64,000 bases of DNA from Singulisphaera acidiphila DSM 18658 (GCF_000242455.2 NC_019892.1:3472001-3536000), one strand, 5' to 3'; shown: positions 1 through 10,679, counted from the stretch's first letter. The notes: a model not told the origin generated them from the letters alone. Numbers and translations: made by a program.

Positions 1-53
1 ACCGCGGCAACCAGGCCGGCCAAAGCAATCCGCCCGACGATCTTCCCGCTCAT
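1..53 (-). CDS. Start of a secreted protein (cut by window edge)
   Basis: Only the first 17 codons are inside the window. They read MSGKIVGRIALAGLVAA, a short basic N-terminus followed by a hydrophobic stretch, as in a signal peptide. A purine-rich AAGGGA lies a few bases upstream of the ATG on the minus strand and fits a ribosome binding site. The rest of the gene lies left of position 1, so its function cannot be told. It is divergent from the hydrolase gene starting near 565. Confidence 0.5.
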   Translation of the reverse strand, partial: MSGKIVGRIALAGLVAA

Positions 54-564
54 CTCCGTCCCTTCTGTCGAGCCGTCCGGCCCGCGTTCCCCACGCGATG
101 TGATTGGTGAGTCCAATCCATTCCGTGTCTCAGGCCGATGGTTTCAACGAGTTTCACCGATTCGACTCTTGCCTCGACCAAGCCCGCGGATCGACGACAT
201 AGAGGCATCATCGCTGGACCGATGATTGAGAGGCAAATGCATTCCAGGGGAGAACCTACGAAATCTCCAAAACGGACGGCAACGCTTTGAGCAAATCCGA
301 TGCCTCGCACTTTGCAATGACGCTGTTCGTGAGCCGAGGTCGTCCCACGGGCATGCAGTGGAAATCGATTTCCGATTGCTCCGTTATCCACGATCGTAGC
401 GGTAGGCCCTCTTCCTGAACCAAAGTGAGAGACTCTGAGCCGCCTGAAATCCTGGTATGTTTCACCCTAATCGCCAGTGGCTTGCCGATCGCTGGCAGCT
501 TGGGATGCGTCCCACGATTTTCCAGGATATGTCAATAATGGAGCCAGGCAAGTTGCGAGGTCTG
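54..564. other. Divergent intergenic region
   Basis: No convincing gene. It separates the minus-strand signal-peptide gene from the plus-strand hydrolase and should hold both promoters. An inverted repeat GATTGG-N5-CCAATC lies at 102-118, about 50 bp upstream of the minus-strand start; it could be an operator but nothing identifies a regulator. The reading frame open upstream of 565 (from 457) lacks a signal-like N-terminus and is treated as non-coding here. Confidence 0.3.
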
Positions 565-2337
565 ATGGATCGCGTCCGCAACACCATCATCGTGCTTGTC
601 GCGATTTGTGGCCCGCTCATCATCCCAGGCTGGAATTGTGGGCGAGTGTTCGCCCAGATGCTGGACCTGGTCCCAGCAAGTCCCGCGACGTCCGTCGAGG
701 GAAACCCGACCAGACTCCATGAGGTTCAGGCGTTCGATCGGTCCCGGATTGCTCACCGTGAGGCCAAGCGACTGGAGAAAGCAGGATCGCCGGTTTGTGT
801 CGATCGTTACTATGAGGCGACCGTTTTCGCTTATGCCGCGATCCTGGCGACCGGTACCACGGGAGTGACCGACTGGAACCAGATTCCGGACGACTACAAC
901 ATCAGCCTCGCCGACTGTTTGCGTGCAGCCGGAACATTCGGACGTCTGGACCCGCGTTCACACCTTCAGATCAATGGGCCGGCCGGACCGATCGTCGTCC
1001 GGGTTATTCATCGCGGCTTCGTCTGGTCCCCGGAGGACTTCGAGGGCCTGATCGACGCCCGGTCCGCGCCGAAGAATCCCGCGCAACACCGCTCGTATCA
1101 GCGAGTGGGAGCCGGGGCGGCGCAGGTGTCCGTTCGCTCAAATCGGAATCTCACGTCGGCCGATCGCTTCCTCCCGCCACGCTCCTTTTTCCCGGCCACG
1201 GCCATTCTCCACCCCGATCTTGGCCCCTGGATCGGCCTTGCCGGAACTCCACGAGGGGGCGACCTGCTCGAACTCCACGACCCTCTGCGCACGACCTGCG
1301 TCGAGTTGGCAGGCGGCCGATTTCCCCTCGCATGTAACCTCGATGCCTCGGTCGCCATGGCCGAGGCAAGCGTAGGCAGCCGGCGCTACGCCTTGGTCGG
1401 CTTCCTGAACCCCAGTATTGAAGTCGGCAACACGTTTCTCGGCACCTTGGAACCGTACCAGCCTGGGAAGATTCCGGTCGTCTTCGTTCACGGGCTGAGG
1501 GACAACCCGTACACCTTCACCGATCTCGTCAATGGGTTGCGGGCCTGCCCTGGATTCCTCGACCATTTTCAGATCGTCGGTTTTCGGTATCCGACCGGCA
1601 TCACCTTCATCCGATCCGCCGCAATGTTCCGCCGTTGTCTCCGTGACATGGAAGCGACGTTCGACCCGCAACACCGCGACCCTGGCCTGCAAAACACTGT
1701 GCTCGTCGGTCACAGCATGGGCGGCCTGATCAGCAAGCTACAGATCACCTGGAGCGGCGAAGCGCTCTGGAATTTGGCCGCAACCCAACCACTCGAGACC
1801 TTGGTCACGTCCGAGTCGACCAAAACGTTCTTGCGTGAAATCTTCTATTTCGAACCGCTCCCGTTCGTGCGACGAGTCGTCTTCATGGGGACCCCGCATG
1901 ACGGCGCAGCGTTGGCCAACCGCGCCGTGGGCCGGGTTACTTCCCGGCTGGTTCGACGGGCCGCCGACTCCCTGGCGATGATTGACCAACTCGAACGAGA
2001 TAACCCCGGGGCCCTCCTGCCATACATGGCCGACCTGCCGAGCAGCATTGACCTGCTCGCCAAGCGCGGGCCGATCCTGAAAACGATGCGACAACTCCCG
2101 ATCAACCCGGCGACGACCTACCACACGATCGCGGGGACGGCCTCAATGCCAGATCGCTTTGCACGCGGCGATGGCGTCGTCCCCCTTTCCAGTGCCCACT
2201 CCGACGGGGCCGCAAGCGAACTCTGGATCCCCGCGACCCATTCCAGAATCAACGCCGACCCACAGACCCTCCAGGAACTCGATCGCATTCTCCGCGTCCA
2301 TCTCGCCGAGACTTATGGCCCTCCTCCGGGCCGATAG
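565..2337 (+). CDS. Secreted alpha/beta hydrolase (lipase/esterase-like)
   Basis: The 590-residue protein starts with MDRVRNTIIVLVAICG, a signal-peptide-like segment; the frame is open back to 457, but the ATG at 565 places this segment at the N-terminus. The C-terminal half is an alpha/beta hydrolase: FVHGLRDNPY gives the oxyanion region, GHSMGG (about residue 380) the nucleophile serine elbow, RGDGVVP a likely catalytic Asp region and ATHSRI the His. The layout resembles secreted triacylglycerol lipase/PGAP1-like hydrolases. The first 300 residues match no domain I recognise. Substrate is unknown. It stands alone, followed by a 326-bp gap. Confidence 0.75.
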   Translation: MDRVRNTIIVLVAICGPLIIPGWNCGRVFAQMLDLVPASPATSVEGNPTRLHEVQAFDRSRIAHREAKRLEKAGSPVCVDRYYEATVFAYAAILATGTTGVTDWNQIPDDYNISLADCLRAAGTFGRLDPRSHLQINGPAGPIVVRVIHRGFVWSPEDFEGLIDARSAPKNPAQHRSYQRVGAGAAQVSVRSNRNLTSADRFLPPRSFFPATAILHPDLGPWIGLAGTPRGGDLLELHDPLRTTCVELAGGRFPLACNLDASVAMAEASVGSRRYALVGFLNPSIEVGNTFLGTLEPYQPGKIPVVFVHGLRDNPYTFTDLVNGLRACPGFLDHFQIVGFRYPTGITFIRSAAMFRRCLRDMEATFDPQHRDPGLQNTVLVGHSMGGLISKLQITWSGEALWNLAATQPLETLVTSESTKTFLREIFYFEPLPFVRRVVFMGTPHDGAALANRAVGRVTSRLVRRAADSLAMIDQLERDNPGALLPYMADLPSSIDLLAKRGPILKTMRQLPINPATTYHTIAGTASMPDRFARGDGVVPLSSAHSDGAASELWIPATHSRINADPQTLQELDRILRVHLAETYGPPPGR

Positions 2338-2663
2338 AGAACGATCGGCGACGGCGGCGATAAGGGTCCCGAGGAACCCTTGGATGCCGTCAACCGGAGG
2401 ATCTCGATCCGCCTTTCGCCTCCCCAACGCAACCGTTCATATCCCGCCGAAAAAGCAGTGCGGACATGACGATTCTGACTCTCAGTAGTGCTTGGAGACG
2501 GTAAAGGTCGGTATACTCGGCCACTGTCTCCGAAAGCCAGGACTCGTTAGACCGTTTGCAAGGTTCGCAAGCTCCGAATCATTTCCAAGCGACGGCACCA
2601 GCCCCGTAGTCCGTCAAGGAACTCAGTGTATACGCGAGCCGAGGCCGTTCCAGGAGCAAGCCG
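2338..2663. other. Intergenic region before the fermentation genes
   Basis: No gene is supported here. It should carry the promoter of the lactate dehydrogenase gene. A stretch near 2511-2533 resembles the inner part of the palindromic repeat at 61370-61445 (GTATACTCGGCCACTGTC against GTACTCGGCGACCGTC), but no second arm was found, so it is at most a decayed copy. Confidence 0.25.
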
Positions 2664-3665
2664 ATGAAGGTCGCCGTCTTCAGCACCAAGCCTTACGACC
2701 GGAGCTCGTTGGACGGGGCCAACACGGAGCATGGGCACGAGCTGGTCTATTTCGACGCCCGCCTCTCCGCCGCAACAGCCCCGCTCGCTCGCGGTTGTGA
2801 GGCCGTCTGCGCGTTCGTCAACGACGAGCTCAATGCCACGGTCTTGGAGGAACTCCATCGCAGCGGGGTCCGGTTCGTGGCCCTCCGCTGCGCCGGTTAC
2901 AATAATGTCGATCACGAAGTCGCCGAGCGCCACCGACTGGTCGTGGCCCGAGTCCCGGCCTACTCGCCCTACGCCGTGGCTGAGCACACGGTCGCGTTGA
3001 TCCTCTCGCTGAATCGAAAGATCTACCGGGCCTACAACCGGGTCCGCGAAGGCAACTTCACGCTCGACGGCCTGCTCGGCTTCGACCTGCACGGCCGAAC
3101 GATCGGCGTCATAGGCACCGGCCAGATTGGACTCGAGGTCGCCCGGATCATGCGTGGCTTCGGCTGCCAGGTCCTGGCTTACGACATCAAGCCCAACCCC
3201 GAATGCGAGTCATTGCAGGTTCGCTACGTCTCTCTCGAAGACCTGTTGGCCAAGTCGGACATCATCACCCTGCACTGTCCGCTGACTCCCTCGACCCGGC
3301 ATCTGATCGATACCAAATCCCTCCAAACCATGAAGCCGGGCGTCATGATCATCAACACAGGCCGCGGTTCCCTGGTGGATACCGAGGCCGTGATCGCGGG
3401 CTTGAAGTCGGCAAAGATCGGCTACCTCGGCCTGGACGTCTACGAGGAGGAGGCCGACCTTTTCTTCGAAGATCACTCCGGCCAGGTCATCCACGACGAC
3501 GTCTTCGCCCGCTTACTTACATTTCCGAATGTGCTCATCACAGGCCATCAAGCCTTCTTCACGCGAGAAGCCCTGCAAGGCATCGCGACCACCACGCTCG
3601 CCAACCTGACCGAGTTCGCGGAAAACGGGACGTGCTCGAATGCAGTCCCTTCCCCCAAGTTTTGA
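2664..3665 (+). CDS. ldhA: D-lactate dehydrogenase, 2-hydroxyacid dehydrogenase family
   Basis: The 333-residue cytosolic enzyme reduces pyruvate to D-lactate with NADH. It resembles Escherichia coli LdhA throughout: N-terminus [13 protein letters not shown], the [10 protein letters not shown] segment, Rossmann motif [11 protein letters not shown], catalytic Arg in [10 protein letters not shown], the [13 protein letters not shown] segment with the Glu, and catalytic His in [17 protein letters not shown] seven bases before the ATG supports the start. It lies 83 bp upstream of phosphoketolase and is followed by acetate kinase, all plus strand, so lactate formation is probably expressed with the phosphoketolase branch. 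A close 2-hydroxyacid specificity other than pyruvate cannot be ruled out. Confidence 0.9.
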   Translation: MKVAVFSTKPYDRSSLDGANTEHGHELVYFDARLSAATAPLARGCEAVCAFVNDELNATVLEELHRSGVRFVALRCAGYNNVDHEVAERHRLVVARVPAYSPYAVAEHTVALILSLNRKIYRAYNRVREGNFTLDGLLGFDLHGRTIGVIGTGQIGLEVARIMRGFGCQVLAYDIKPNPECESLQVRYVSLEDLLAKSDIITLHCPLTPSTRHLIDTKSLQTMKPGVMIINTGRGSLVDTEAVIAGLKSAKIGYLGLDVYEEEADLFFEDHSGQVIHDDVFARLLTFPNVLITGHQAFFTREALQGIATTTLANLTEFAENGTCSNAVPSPKF

Positions 3666-3748
3666 TCATGACAGGTTGAGAGCCTGTTCCTGAAGGCATG
3701 TTCCGCTGTGTTTTGATCAGGCGTGGTAACACCGATGAGGAACGCATC

Positions 3749-6208
3749 ATGCCCCTGTCTTCGGAAACTCCAGCAGCCAAGGTTAAGCCCAAGGAGACCG
3801 GCGCGGCCCTGCTAAGCGCGTTCGGTCGGGCGCGGGCCACGGTTCCCGGCAACCCACTGAGCCCGGACGAAGTGGCCAAGACCCACGCCTTCTGGCGGGC
3901 GTGCAATTATCTGGCCCTGGGTATGATCTATCTGAAGGCAAACCCGCTGCTCCGCGAGCCGCTCAAGCCGGAGCACATCAAGGAGCGGTTGCTTGGGCAC
4001 TGGGGAACCAGCCCAGGACTCGCGTTCATTTACACCCACCTGAACCGGGTGATCCGCCGCGAGGACGTCGACATGATCTTCATGGCCGGCCCCGGGCACG
4101 GAGCGCCTGGGGTGCTTGGCCCGGTCTACCTCGAGGGATCTTACTCGGAGATCTACCCGGACAAGAGCGAGGACGAGGAGGGCTTGCTCCGGTTCTTCAA
4201 ACAGTTCAGCTTCCCTGGAGGGATTGGTAGCCACTGCACGCCCGAAACACCAGGGTCGATCCACGAGGGGGGTGAACTCGGCTACGTCTTATCCCACGCG
4301 TGCGGAGCCGCCTTCGACAACCCGGACCTGATCGTCAGTGCCGTCGTGGGAGACGGAGAATCGGAAACCGGTCCCCTGGCAACCTCCTGGCACATCAACA
4401 AGTTCTTGAATCCGGTGCGAGACGGAGCGGTCCTGCCGATTCTCCATCTCAACGGATACAAGATCAATAACCCAACTCTCTGGGCGCGGGTCAGCCACGA
4501 GGAGCTCGAAGCATTCTTGCGCGGGACCGGCTGGACCCCCTACTTCGTCGAAGGCTCAGACCCGGACACCATGCACCAGGCGATGGCTGCCACCCTCGAC
4601 CAGTGCGTGGCGGACATTCGCGAAGCGCAACGGGAAGCCCGATCGTCCGGCAAAGCGTTCCGCCCACGGTGGCCGATGATCGTCCTCCGAACACCCAAAG
4701 GGTGGACCTGCCCCGGCGACGTGGACGGCCACAAGCTGGAAGGGTCCTGGCGGGCCCATCAAGTGCCCCTGGCCGACGTCAAGAAGAACCCGGACCGCCT
4801 CCAGCATCTTGAAGCCTGGATGCACAGCTACAGACCGGAGGAGCTGTTCGACGCTACCGGGGCCATCCGGGCCGAGTTGAAAGCCCTGGCCCCTACCGGA
4901 CTCCGACGGATGGGTGCGAACCCGCACGCCAACGGCGGAAACGTCAAGAAGGCGTTGCGGATGCCCGACTTCCGGGAGTACGGCATCAAAGTCGAAAAAC
5001 CAGGGACGACCGAGGCCGAGAATTGCCGCCCGCTCGGGGTCTTTCTTCGCGACGTGATGAAGGAGAACATGCACAACTTCCGGGTCTTCGGCCCGGATGA
5101 GACCACCTCGAACAAGCTGCAAGCGATCTACGAAACGAGCCGGAAACTCTGGCTCGAGGAGACGTTCCCCGAGGACGCCGACGGTGGAGAGCTTGCGCCG
5201 GACGGCCGGGTGGTCGAGATGCTCAGCGAGCACACCTTGGAGGGAATGCTCGAAGGCTACTTGCTCACGGGCCGGCACGGGTTCTTCAGCACTTACGAGG
5301 CGTTCGCGCATGTGATCGACTCGATGTTCAACCAGCACGCCAAGTGGCTGACCATCTGCAACCAGCTCCCCTGGCGAGCCGAGGTGGCGTCCTTGAACCT
5401 GCTCATCACCTCGACCGTCTGGCGCCAGGATCACAACGGGTTCACCCACCAGGACCCGGGGTTCCTCGACGTGGTCTTGAACAAGAGTGCGACCGTCACC
5501 CGGATCTATCTGCCGCCGGACGTGAACTCGCTGCTTTCCGTCGCGAACCACTGCCTCAAGAGCGAAGGGTATGTCAACGTCATCGTGTCCGACAAGCAGA
5601 TGCATCTGCAATACCTGAGCATGGACGCGGCGGTCACGCACTGCACCAAGGGGATCGGAATCTGGCCGCAAGCCAGCAACGACCAAGGGGAGGTGCCGGA
5701 CGTCGTGATCGCGAGCGCAGGGGATATTCCGACCAAGGAAGCCCTGGCGGCGGTCGACCTACTCCGGCAAGAATTCGCGGACCTCAAAATCCGGTTCGTG
5801 AACGTGGTCGACCTGTTCAAGCTCCAACCAGACACGGAGCATCCACACGGCCTCTCCGACAAAGACTTCGACAGCCTGTTCACGATCGACAAGCCGATCA
5901 TCTTCGCCTTCCACGGTTACCCCTGGCTGATCCACCGACTGACCTACCGACGAACCAACCACCGGAACCTGCACGTCCGAGGCTATAAAGAGAAGGGGAA
6001 CATCAACACCCCCCTCGAACTCGCGATCCAGAATCAGATCGATCGGTTCACGCTGGCGATGGACGTGATCAACCGAGTCCCACGGCTCCAGGCGACAGGC
6101 GCCCACGCCAAGGAGAAATTCCGCAACCTCCAGATCAAGTGCATCAACTATGCCCATGAATACGGAGTCGACTTACCCGAGGCCCGCGACTGGAAGTGGC
6201 CCTATTGA
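3749..6208 (+). CDS. xfp: Phosphoketolase (xylulose 5-P/fructose 6-P)
   Basis: The 819-residue thiamine-diphosphate enzyme splits xylulose 5-phosphate (or fructose 6-phosphate) with phosphate to acetyl phosphate and glyceraldehyde 3-phosphate (or erythrose 4-phosphate). Typical signatures are AGPGHGAPG, the diphosphate-binding [43 protein letters not shown] (written here in part), [12 protein letters not shown] and [11 protein letters not shown]. Length fits the family. The frame is open from 3698, but [11 protein letters not shown] with GAGG upstream is the better start. Its product acetyl phosphate is the substrate of the acetate kinase encoded 134 bp downstream. No phosphotransacetylase is seen nearby. 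Confidence 0.95.
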   Translation: MPLSSETPAAKVKPKETGAALLSAFGRARATVPGNPLSPDEVAKTHAFWRACNYLALGMIYLKANPLLREPLKPEHIKERLLGHWGTSPGLAFIYTHLNRVIRREDVDMIFMAGPGHGAPGVLGPVYLEGSYSEIYPDKSEDEEGLLRFFKQFSFPGGIGSHCTPETPGSIHEGGELGYVLSHACGAAFDNPDLIVSAVVGDGESETGPLATSWHINKFLNPVRDGAVLPILHLNGYKINNPTLWARVSHEELEAFLRGTGWTPYFVEGSDPDTMHQAMAATLDQCVADIREAQREARSSGKAFRPRWPMIVLRTPKGWTCPGDVDGHKLEGSWRAHQVPLADVKKNPDRLQHLEAWMHSYRPEELFDATGAIRAELKALAPTGLRRMGANPHANGGNVKKALRMPDFREYGIKVEKPGTTEAENCRPLGVFLRDVMKENMHNFRVFGPDETTSNKLQAIYETSRKLWLEETFPEDADGGELAPDGRVVEMLSEHTLEGMLEGYLLTGRHGFFSTYEAFAHVIDSMFNQHAKWLTICNQLPWRAEVASLNLLITSTVWRQDHNGFTHQDPGFLDVVLNKSATVTRIYLPPDVNSLLSVANHCLKSEGYVNVIVSDKQMHLQYLSMDAAVTHCTKGIGIWPQASNDQGEVPDVVIASAGDIPTKEALAAVDLLRQEFADLKIRFVNVVDLFKLQPDTEHPHGLSDKDFDSLFTIDKPIIFAFHGYPWLIHRLTYRRTNHRNLHVRGYKEKGNINTPLELAIQNQIDRFTLAMDVINRVPRLQATGAHAKEKFRNLQIKCINYAHEYGVDLPEARDWKWPY

Positions 6209-6342
6209 ACACTTACGGCTTCCGACCGTACTTGGAGCCCTGGGGACTCAAAAAACTCTGGTCCCCGGGTCAAATCGGCCTATCGAGATCGATTCTAGGT
6301 CCCAGGCGAGCTCGGTACTCCGGCCGCCCGACGAGGTAACTT

Positions 6343-7518
6343 ATGGCCAACGCCCAAGTCGTCCTGAACGCGGGCTCGTCGAGCCTGAAATTTTCGGTCT
6401 TTCTGATCGATGATGCCCCGACCCTCCTGATCTCCGGTCAGATCGAGGGCCTCAAGACTCACGCCCACTTCAAGGCGACGGACGTCAACGGAGCCGTTGT
6501 CAGCGAGCGAGCGTGGGCCCCCGACACCAGCCTCAGCCATCGGGACGCGATCGAGTTCCTGTTCGAGTGGGGCCGAGGAACCCTGGGAGCCCATCGCATT
6601 GTCGAGGCCGGGCACCGGGTAGTTCATGGCGGGACCCGGTTCACAAGGCCGGTCCGGATCGATGCGGCAGTCCTCACGGCGCTCGACGACCTGATTCCCC
6701 TGGCTCCCCTCCACCAGCCCCACAGCGTGGCAGCCATCCGGGCCGTGGCCGAGCACGTTCCAGACCTGCCGCAAGTCGCCTGTTTCGACACGGCCTTCCA
6801 CCGCGATCAGCCGGCCGTTGCCCAACTCTTCGCACTGCCGCGCTGGCTCACCGCAGCAGGGGTCCGTCGGTACGGATTCCACGGCCTCTCCTATGAGTAC
6901 GTTGCCTCGGTCTTCCGCCGGATCGACCCCGTGGCCGCGTCGGGCCGGACCGTGGTCGCCCACCTCGGCAACGGGGCGAGCTTGTGTGCGATGCTCGACG
7001 GCCGAAGTATCGCCACGACCATGAGCTTCACCCCCGCGGATGGCCTGGTGATGGGAACCCGTGCCGGGACACTCGACCCCGGTTTGCTGACCTACCTGAT
7101 GAAGCAGCACGGAATGGATGCAGATGCGATTGAAAAATTGATCTATCACCAATCCGGACTGCTGGGTGTCTCCGAAATCTCGAGCGATATGCGTGAGCTT
7201 CAGGCAAGCCATGACACGCGTGCAGCCGAAGCCATCGAATTATTCGCTTACCGAATCAGTCGGGAACTCGGCTCGATGGCCGCCGCACTCGGGGGGCTCG
7301 ACGCCCTGGTCTTCACCGGCGGGATCGGTGAGAACGACGCGAACATCCGGGAGCGGGTCAGCCGAAGTGCCACCTGGTTGGGCCTGACGCTCGACCACTC
7401 GGCAAATGCATCTCACGGGCCTCGGATCAGTCGACCTGAGAGCAGGGTCGCAGCCTGGATCGTGCCAACGAATGAAGAACTGATGATTGCCAAGCACACC
7501 CGAAGTACGCTGGGATAA
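6343..7518 (+). CDS. ackA: Acetate kinase
   Basis: The 391-residue enzyme transfers phosphate from acetyl phosphate to ADP, giving acetate and ATP. It has the family N-terminus VVLNAGSSSLKFSVF, the GFHGLSYEY segment, the phosphate-binding HLGNGASLCAM, an Arg-containing GTRAGTLDPG and the C-terminal nucleotide motif FTGGIGEND. A purine-rich stretch, GACGAGG, precedes the ATG. Placed directly after phosphoketolase, it completes a two-step route that makes one ATP per acetyl phosphate. The substrate could in principle be propionate or butyrate, but the phosphoketolase neighbour favours acetate. Confidence 0.95.
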   Translation: MANAQVVLNAGSSSLKFSVFLIDDAPTLLISGQIEGLKTHAHFKATDVNGAVVSERAWAPDTSLSHRDAIEFLFEWGRGTLGAHRIVEAGHRVVHGGTRFTRPVRIDAAVLTALDDLIPLAPLHQPHSVAAIRAVAEHVPDLPQVACFDTAFHRDQPAVAQLFALPRWLTAAGVRRYGFHGLSYEYVASVFRRIDPVAASGRTVVAHLGNGASLCAMLDGRSIATTMSFTPADGLVMGTRAGTLDPGLLTYLMKQHGMDADAIEKLIYHQSGLLGVSEISSDMRELQASHDTRAAEAIELFAYRISRELGSMAAALGGLDALVFTGGIGENDANIRERVSRSATWLGLTLDHSANASHGPRISRPESRVAAWIVPTNEELMIAKHTRSTLG

Positions 7519-7667
7519 AACGGCTTGCTTCGGGATGCGCAAGCGGTGCATGCGGCGAGTTCGTCGCCATCGAAGGTTTGAGTCACACGCCTATTCAGCA
7601 CTTGCCGGATGCGCCTCCAGCCTGGTCGTGCCTGGAGAGCCTCTCGCGCTTGATCCGGAAATTCCCA

Positions 7668-8750
7668 ATGGTGATATCCACACCCGATCCCGGTGAATCT
7701 CGAAAGCATCGTCCCTGGATTCGCCTGAGCATGCGCGGGCTGATGGCACTCATCATGCTCGTGGGTCTCGGGATGGGTCTGTACGTGCGAAGCGTTCAGG
7801 TGCAGCAGCGAGCCGTGGCGGCGGTCCAGAGGGCGGGCGGCACCGTCACCTATAACTGGGAGTGGAATCACTACAATCCGGACATCATTAATATCAACGG
7901 CAGGCCTCGAGCCCCGAAGTGGCTGGCGGACCGCATTGGAGTGGACTACGTCGGCAACGTCGTTGCGGTCAACCTTATGCCTCAGAGAGCCAAGAGCCAG
8001 AACAAGGCCAACGACGAGACCCTGGCCCAAGTGAGCCGTCTCGGTCACCTGGAAAGCCTGGAGCTCAACGGCACCGCGATCACCGACGCCGGTTTAGGCC
8101 ATATCAAGACGCTGACCAAGCTCCGACATCTCGGCCTCGGCCAGACCCTCACGAGCGACGCCGGCCTGCCTTACCTCAATGGCATGTCACAACTCGTAAC
8201 GCTCAACCTCGCGGGCAGCCGGGTGACCGACGATGGTGTCCTGGAGCTTGAACGAGCGTTGCCCAGGGTCCAGATAATCCGTGAGGACAGCTTACAGGTC
8301 TATCCGAATCTCCAGCGCGCCACCAAGGACCTCGACTTTGCCCAGTCGCAGCCGGTACGCGTGGCTTGCAAATTACTCACCCACCGCGCCAAGGTCATGG
8401 CTAGCCACGGCGACTGGCCCGAACTGATCGCCACGGTGAATGCCCTCTGCAACCTCAAAGCCGACGACAAGCTCAGCCTGCTCAGGGTCGCGGAGGCTCG
8501 GGCCGAGTGCTTGGGAACCCTCGAACCCTATCATTCACCCAAACTGCCGGCCTCGGATCGGCAAGCCTTGCAAAGTCTGTGTACCAATCGCGCCATCGAT
8601 GCTCTGACCCTCGCCATCGAGAAGGGGTACAACAACATCCTCCGATTGAAGGGCGGCGACTTCGTGAACCACAGCCTGGGAAACCTGCGTAATCACCCCG
8701 CCTACCCAAGGTTGATTGAAACCATGAAACGGAAACGATCAAGCCGTTGA
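7668..8750 (+). CDS. Single-pass membrane protein with leucine-rich repeats
   Basis: The 360-residue protein has a short basic N-terminus, one membrane segment (about residues 23-40, MRGLMALIMLVGLGMGLYV) and then an external part with about three LRRs of the planctomycete type (LESLELNGTAITDAGL, LRHLGLGQTLTSDAGL, LVTLNLAGSRVTDDGV, around 130-205). The C-terminal 150 residues are helical and unassigned. The start is uncertain: the frame opens at 7578, ATG at 7668 is chosen because it places the membrane segment early, and ATG at 7731 is possible. LRRs imply protein binding; the partner is unknown. Confidence 0.65.
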   Translation: MVISTPDPGESRKHRPWIRLSMRGLMALIMLVGLGMGLYVRSVQVQQRAVAAVQRAGGTVTYNWEWNHYNPDIININGRPRAPKWLADRIGVDYVGNVVAVNLMPQRAKSQNKANDETLAQVSRLGHLESLELNGTAITDAGLGHIKTLTKLRHLGLGQTLTSDAGLPYLNGMSQLVTLNLAGSRVTDDGVLELERALPRVQIIREDSLQVYPNLQRATKDLDFAQSQPVRVACKLLTHRAKVMASHGDWPELIATVNALCNLKADDKLSLLRVAEARAECLGTLEPYHSPKLPASDRQALQSLCTNRAIDALTLAIEKGYNNILRLKGGDFVNHSLGNLRNHPAYPRLIETMKRKRSSR

Positions 8751-8992
8751 TCTTCTACGAACGCCATTACATTCCCATTCGACAGTTCATCCTGACTCCC
8801 TAGATATCGCGACTCAATCACAGAGAATCGCGGCCCTTGAGGATGGCAAAGGCCTCGTGGTTGAGTCTCTTCCCATCGATGCCGGAATCGGGAAGCAGAG
8901 CCCCCTTGGAAAAATCATCAAGAAAAATGCAAGGACCCGTCCCCGGCCTGCGAGTATGAGCTGAACGCACGGCTGATTGGGGACCTCAACGC

Positions 8993-10633
8993 ATGGCGAT
9001 CAGGAATTCCGTCGTGGTCGATCCCATCCAAACGCTCTTCGGTGGTGGGGCGGTCGCGGGACTCACCGACGGACAATTGCTGGAGCGATTCGCGACGCGC
9101 CGTGGCGAGGACGCCGAAATCGCCTTCACCGCTCTCGTGACGCGGCACGGGCCGATGGTCTTTGGCGTCTGCCGTAGCTTGCTGCGGAATCCCCATGATG
9201 CCGAGGACGCATTCCAGGCCGCATTCCTGGTCCTCGCCCGCAAGGCAGGTGCATTGCACCAGCCCGAGTTGGTCGGGCCTTGGCTCTACGGGGTCGCCCA
9301 CCGGACCGCGCGGCAGGTGAAAGCCGGCAATGAACGACGGAGGCGGCGCGAGGCGGAGGCGGCGATGTCTGGGGCCAAGGTTGCGATCGACGCCGGTGGA
9401 AACGTGCTCACGCCCTCGGTCCGTGAAGAAATCGAGGCGCTGCACGAGGAGATCGAACGGTTGCCGGAGCGGTATCGCACGGCGATCGTGCTCTGCGACC
9501 TGCAAGGGTTGACGCATGAGGAGGCGGCGCGGCGGTTGGGACGACCGGTCGGAACCGTAAGCGCCCGAATCTCGCGGGCCCGGGATCGCTTAAGAGGACG
9601 GTTGAGCCGTCGCGGCGTGGCCCTTCCGGGCGGATTGCTGGCTGCGGCCGGGGCCACGGGCCAGGCCTCCGCCATGCCCGCCGCACTCGCGGATTCAACG
9701 ATCAAGATCGCGATGACCGTGTCCATGGGGCTGAAGGCCGGGGCGGTCCCGGCTTCAATCGCCGCTCTCTCTCAAGGAGTCGCAAGGACCATGTTCCTCA
9801 CGAAGATTGAAACCGTGATCGCCACTTTGCTCCTGGCCGGAGCCGCAGCGGGCAGCGTGGCCGTGGTGGCGCAGCAGGCCTCCCCCCCTCGCAATGCGCC
9901 TCAAGTGAATGGCCCCGCACAGAAATCCTCGGAGGAGGCTCCCGCAAAGACGCCGGAGACCGAAACGCAGAAACAAGCGCCCCGAGAAGCGGAGTTAATC
10001 GTCCGCAGTGCGGCCAACCTCCGAAAGATCGCCAGAGGGATCCACGCCTATCTCGATGCGAATAAGCGATTCCCCCCGCCGGCCATCTACGGCGCGGACG
10101 GCAAACCCCTCCTGAGCTGGCGGGTAGCGATCTTGCCATTCATCGGAGAAAAAGGACTTTACGATCAGTTCAAGCTTGACGAACCCTGGGACGGGCCGCA
10201 CAACAAGACCCTGTTGGAGAAAATGCCCAAGGTCTATGCACCCGTCGCCCCTCGATCGCGGCCGACCGATGCGACCTATTATCAGGGGTTCGCGGGCAAG
10301 AGCGCGTTTTTCGAGGGTACGCGTGGAATCGCAATGGTTGAAGCGGGGAACCCTTTCCCGGAAATCCCGGACGGCACGTCCTGCACACTGATGGTTGTTG
10401 AAGGGGGGAATGCCGTCCCTTGGTCGAAACCCGAAGACTTGCACTACGTGCCAGGCCAACCTTCCCCCAAGCTGGGCGGTCAATTCAAAAACGGCTTCGT
10501 CGCGTTGACAGCAGACGGAGCGACCCATTTCATCGATCGTTCCCTCGACTCACAGATATTGAATGCGATCATCACCCGAAATGGCGGGGAGATCATCAAT
10601 AGCACGAATCTCGGTGAGGGGATCACGCCGTGA
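8993..10633 (+). CDS. ECF sigma factor fused to a membrane segment and DUF1559-like domain
   Basis: The 546-residue protein begins as an ECF sigma factor: region 2 at about 45-85 (HGPMVFGVCRSLLRNPHDAED), region 4 at about 155-205 (LPERYRTAIVLCDLQGLTHEEAARRLG, shown only in part of its length). A hydrophobic segment follows at about 272-293, then a Gln/Pro/Glu-rich linker and a C-terminal domain (about 335-546) like the DUF1559 family of secreted planctomycete proteins: LSWRVAILPFIGE, LYDQFKLDEPWDGPHN and a late GGAT-like HFIDRSLD region. The order suggests a sigma domain in the cytoplasm tied to an external sensor domain. The next gene starts 46 bp downstream and is likely co-transcribed. Confidence 0.8.
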   Translation: MAIRNSVVVDPIQTLFGGGAVAGLTDGQLLERFATRRGEDAEIAFTALVTRHGPMVFGVCRSLLRNPHDAEDAFQAAFLVLARKAGALHQPELVGPWLYGVAHRTARQVKAGNERRRRREAEAAMSGAKVAIDAGGNVLTPSVREEIEALHEEIERLPERYRTAIVLCDLQGLTHEEAARRLGRPVGTVSARISRARDRLRGRLSRRGVALPGGLLAAAGATGQASAMPAALADSTIKIAMTVSMGLKAGAVPASIAALSQGVARTMFLTKIETVIATLLLAGAAAGSVAVVAQQASPPRNAPQVNGPAQKSSEEAPAKTPETETQKQAPREAELIVRSAANLRKIARGIHAYLDANKRFPPPAIYGADGKPLLSWRVAILPFIGEKGLYDQFKLDEPWDGPHNKTLLEKMPKVYAPVAPRSRPTDATYYQGFAGKSAFFEGTRGIAMVEAGNPFPEIPDGTSCTLMVVEGGNAVPWSKPEDLHYVPGQPSPKLGGQFKNGFVALTADGATHFIDRSLDSQILNAIITRNGGEIINSTNLGEGITP

Positions 10634-10679
10634 AGGTGGGTCACCGAACCGATCCGGACGTGGCCAAGGGACCTCAACC

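Noticed and set aside
50-391. 113-codon minus-strand frame upstream of the first hydrolase
   Set aside because: It overlaps the start of a better-supported signal-peptide gene at 53 and shows no domain.
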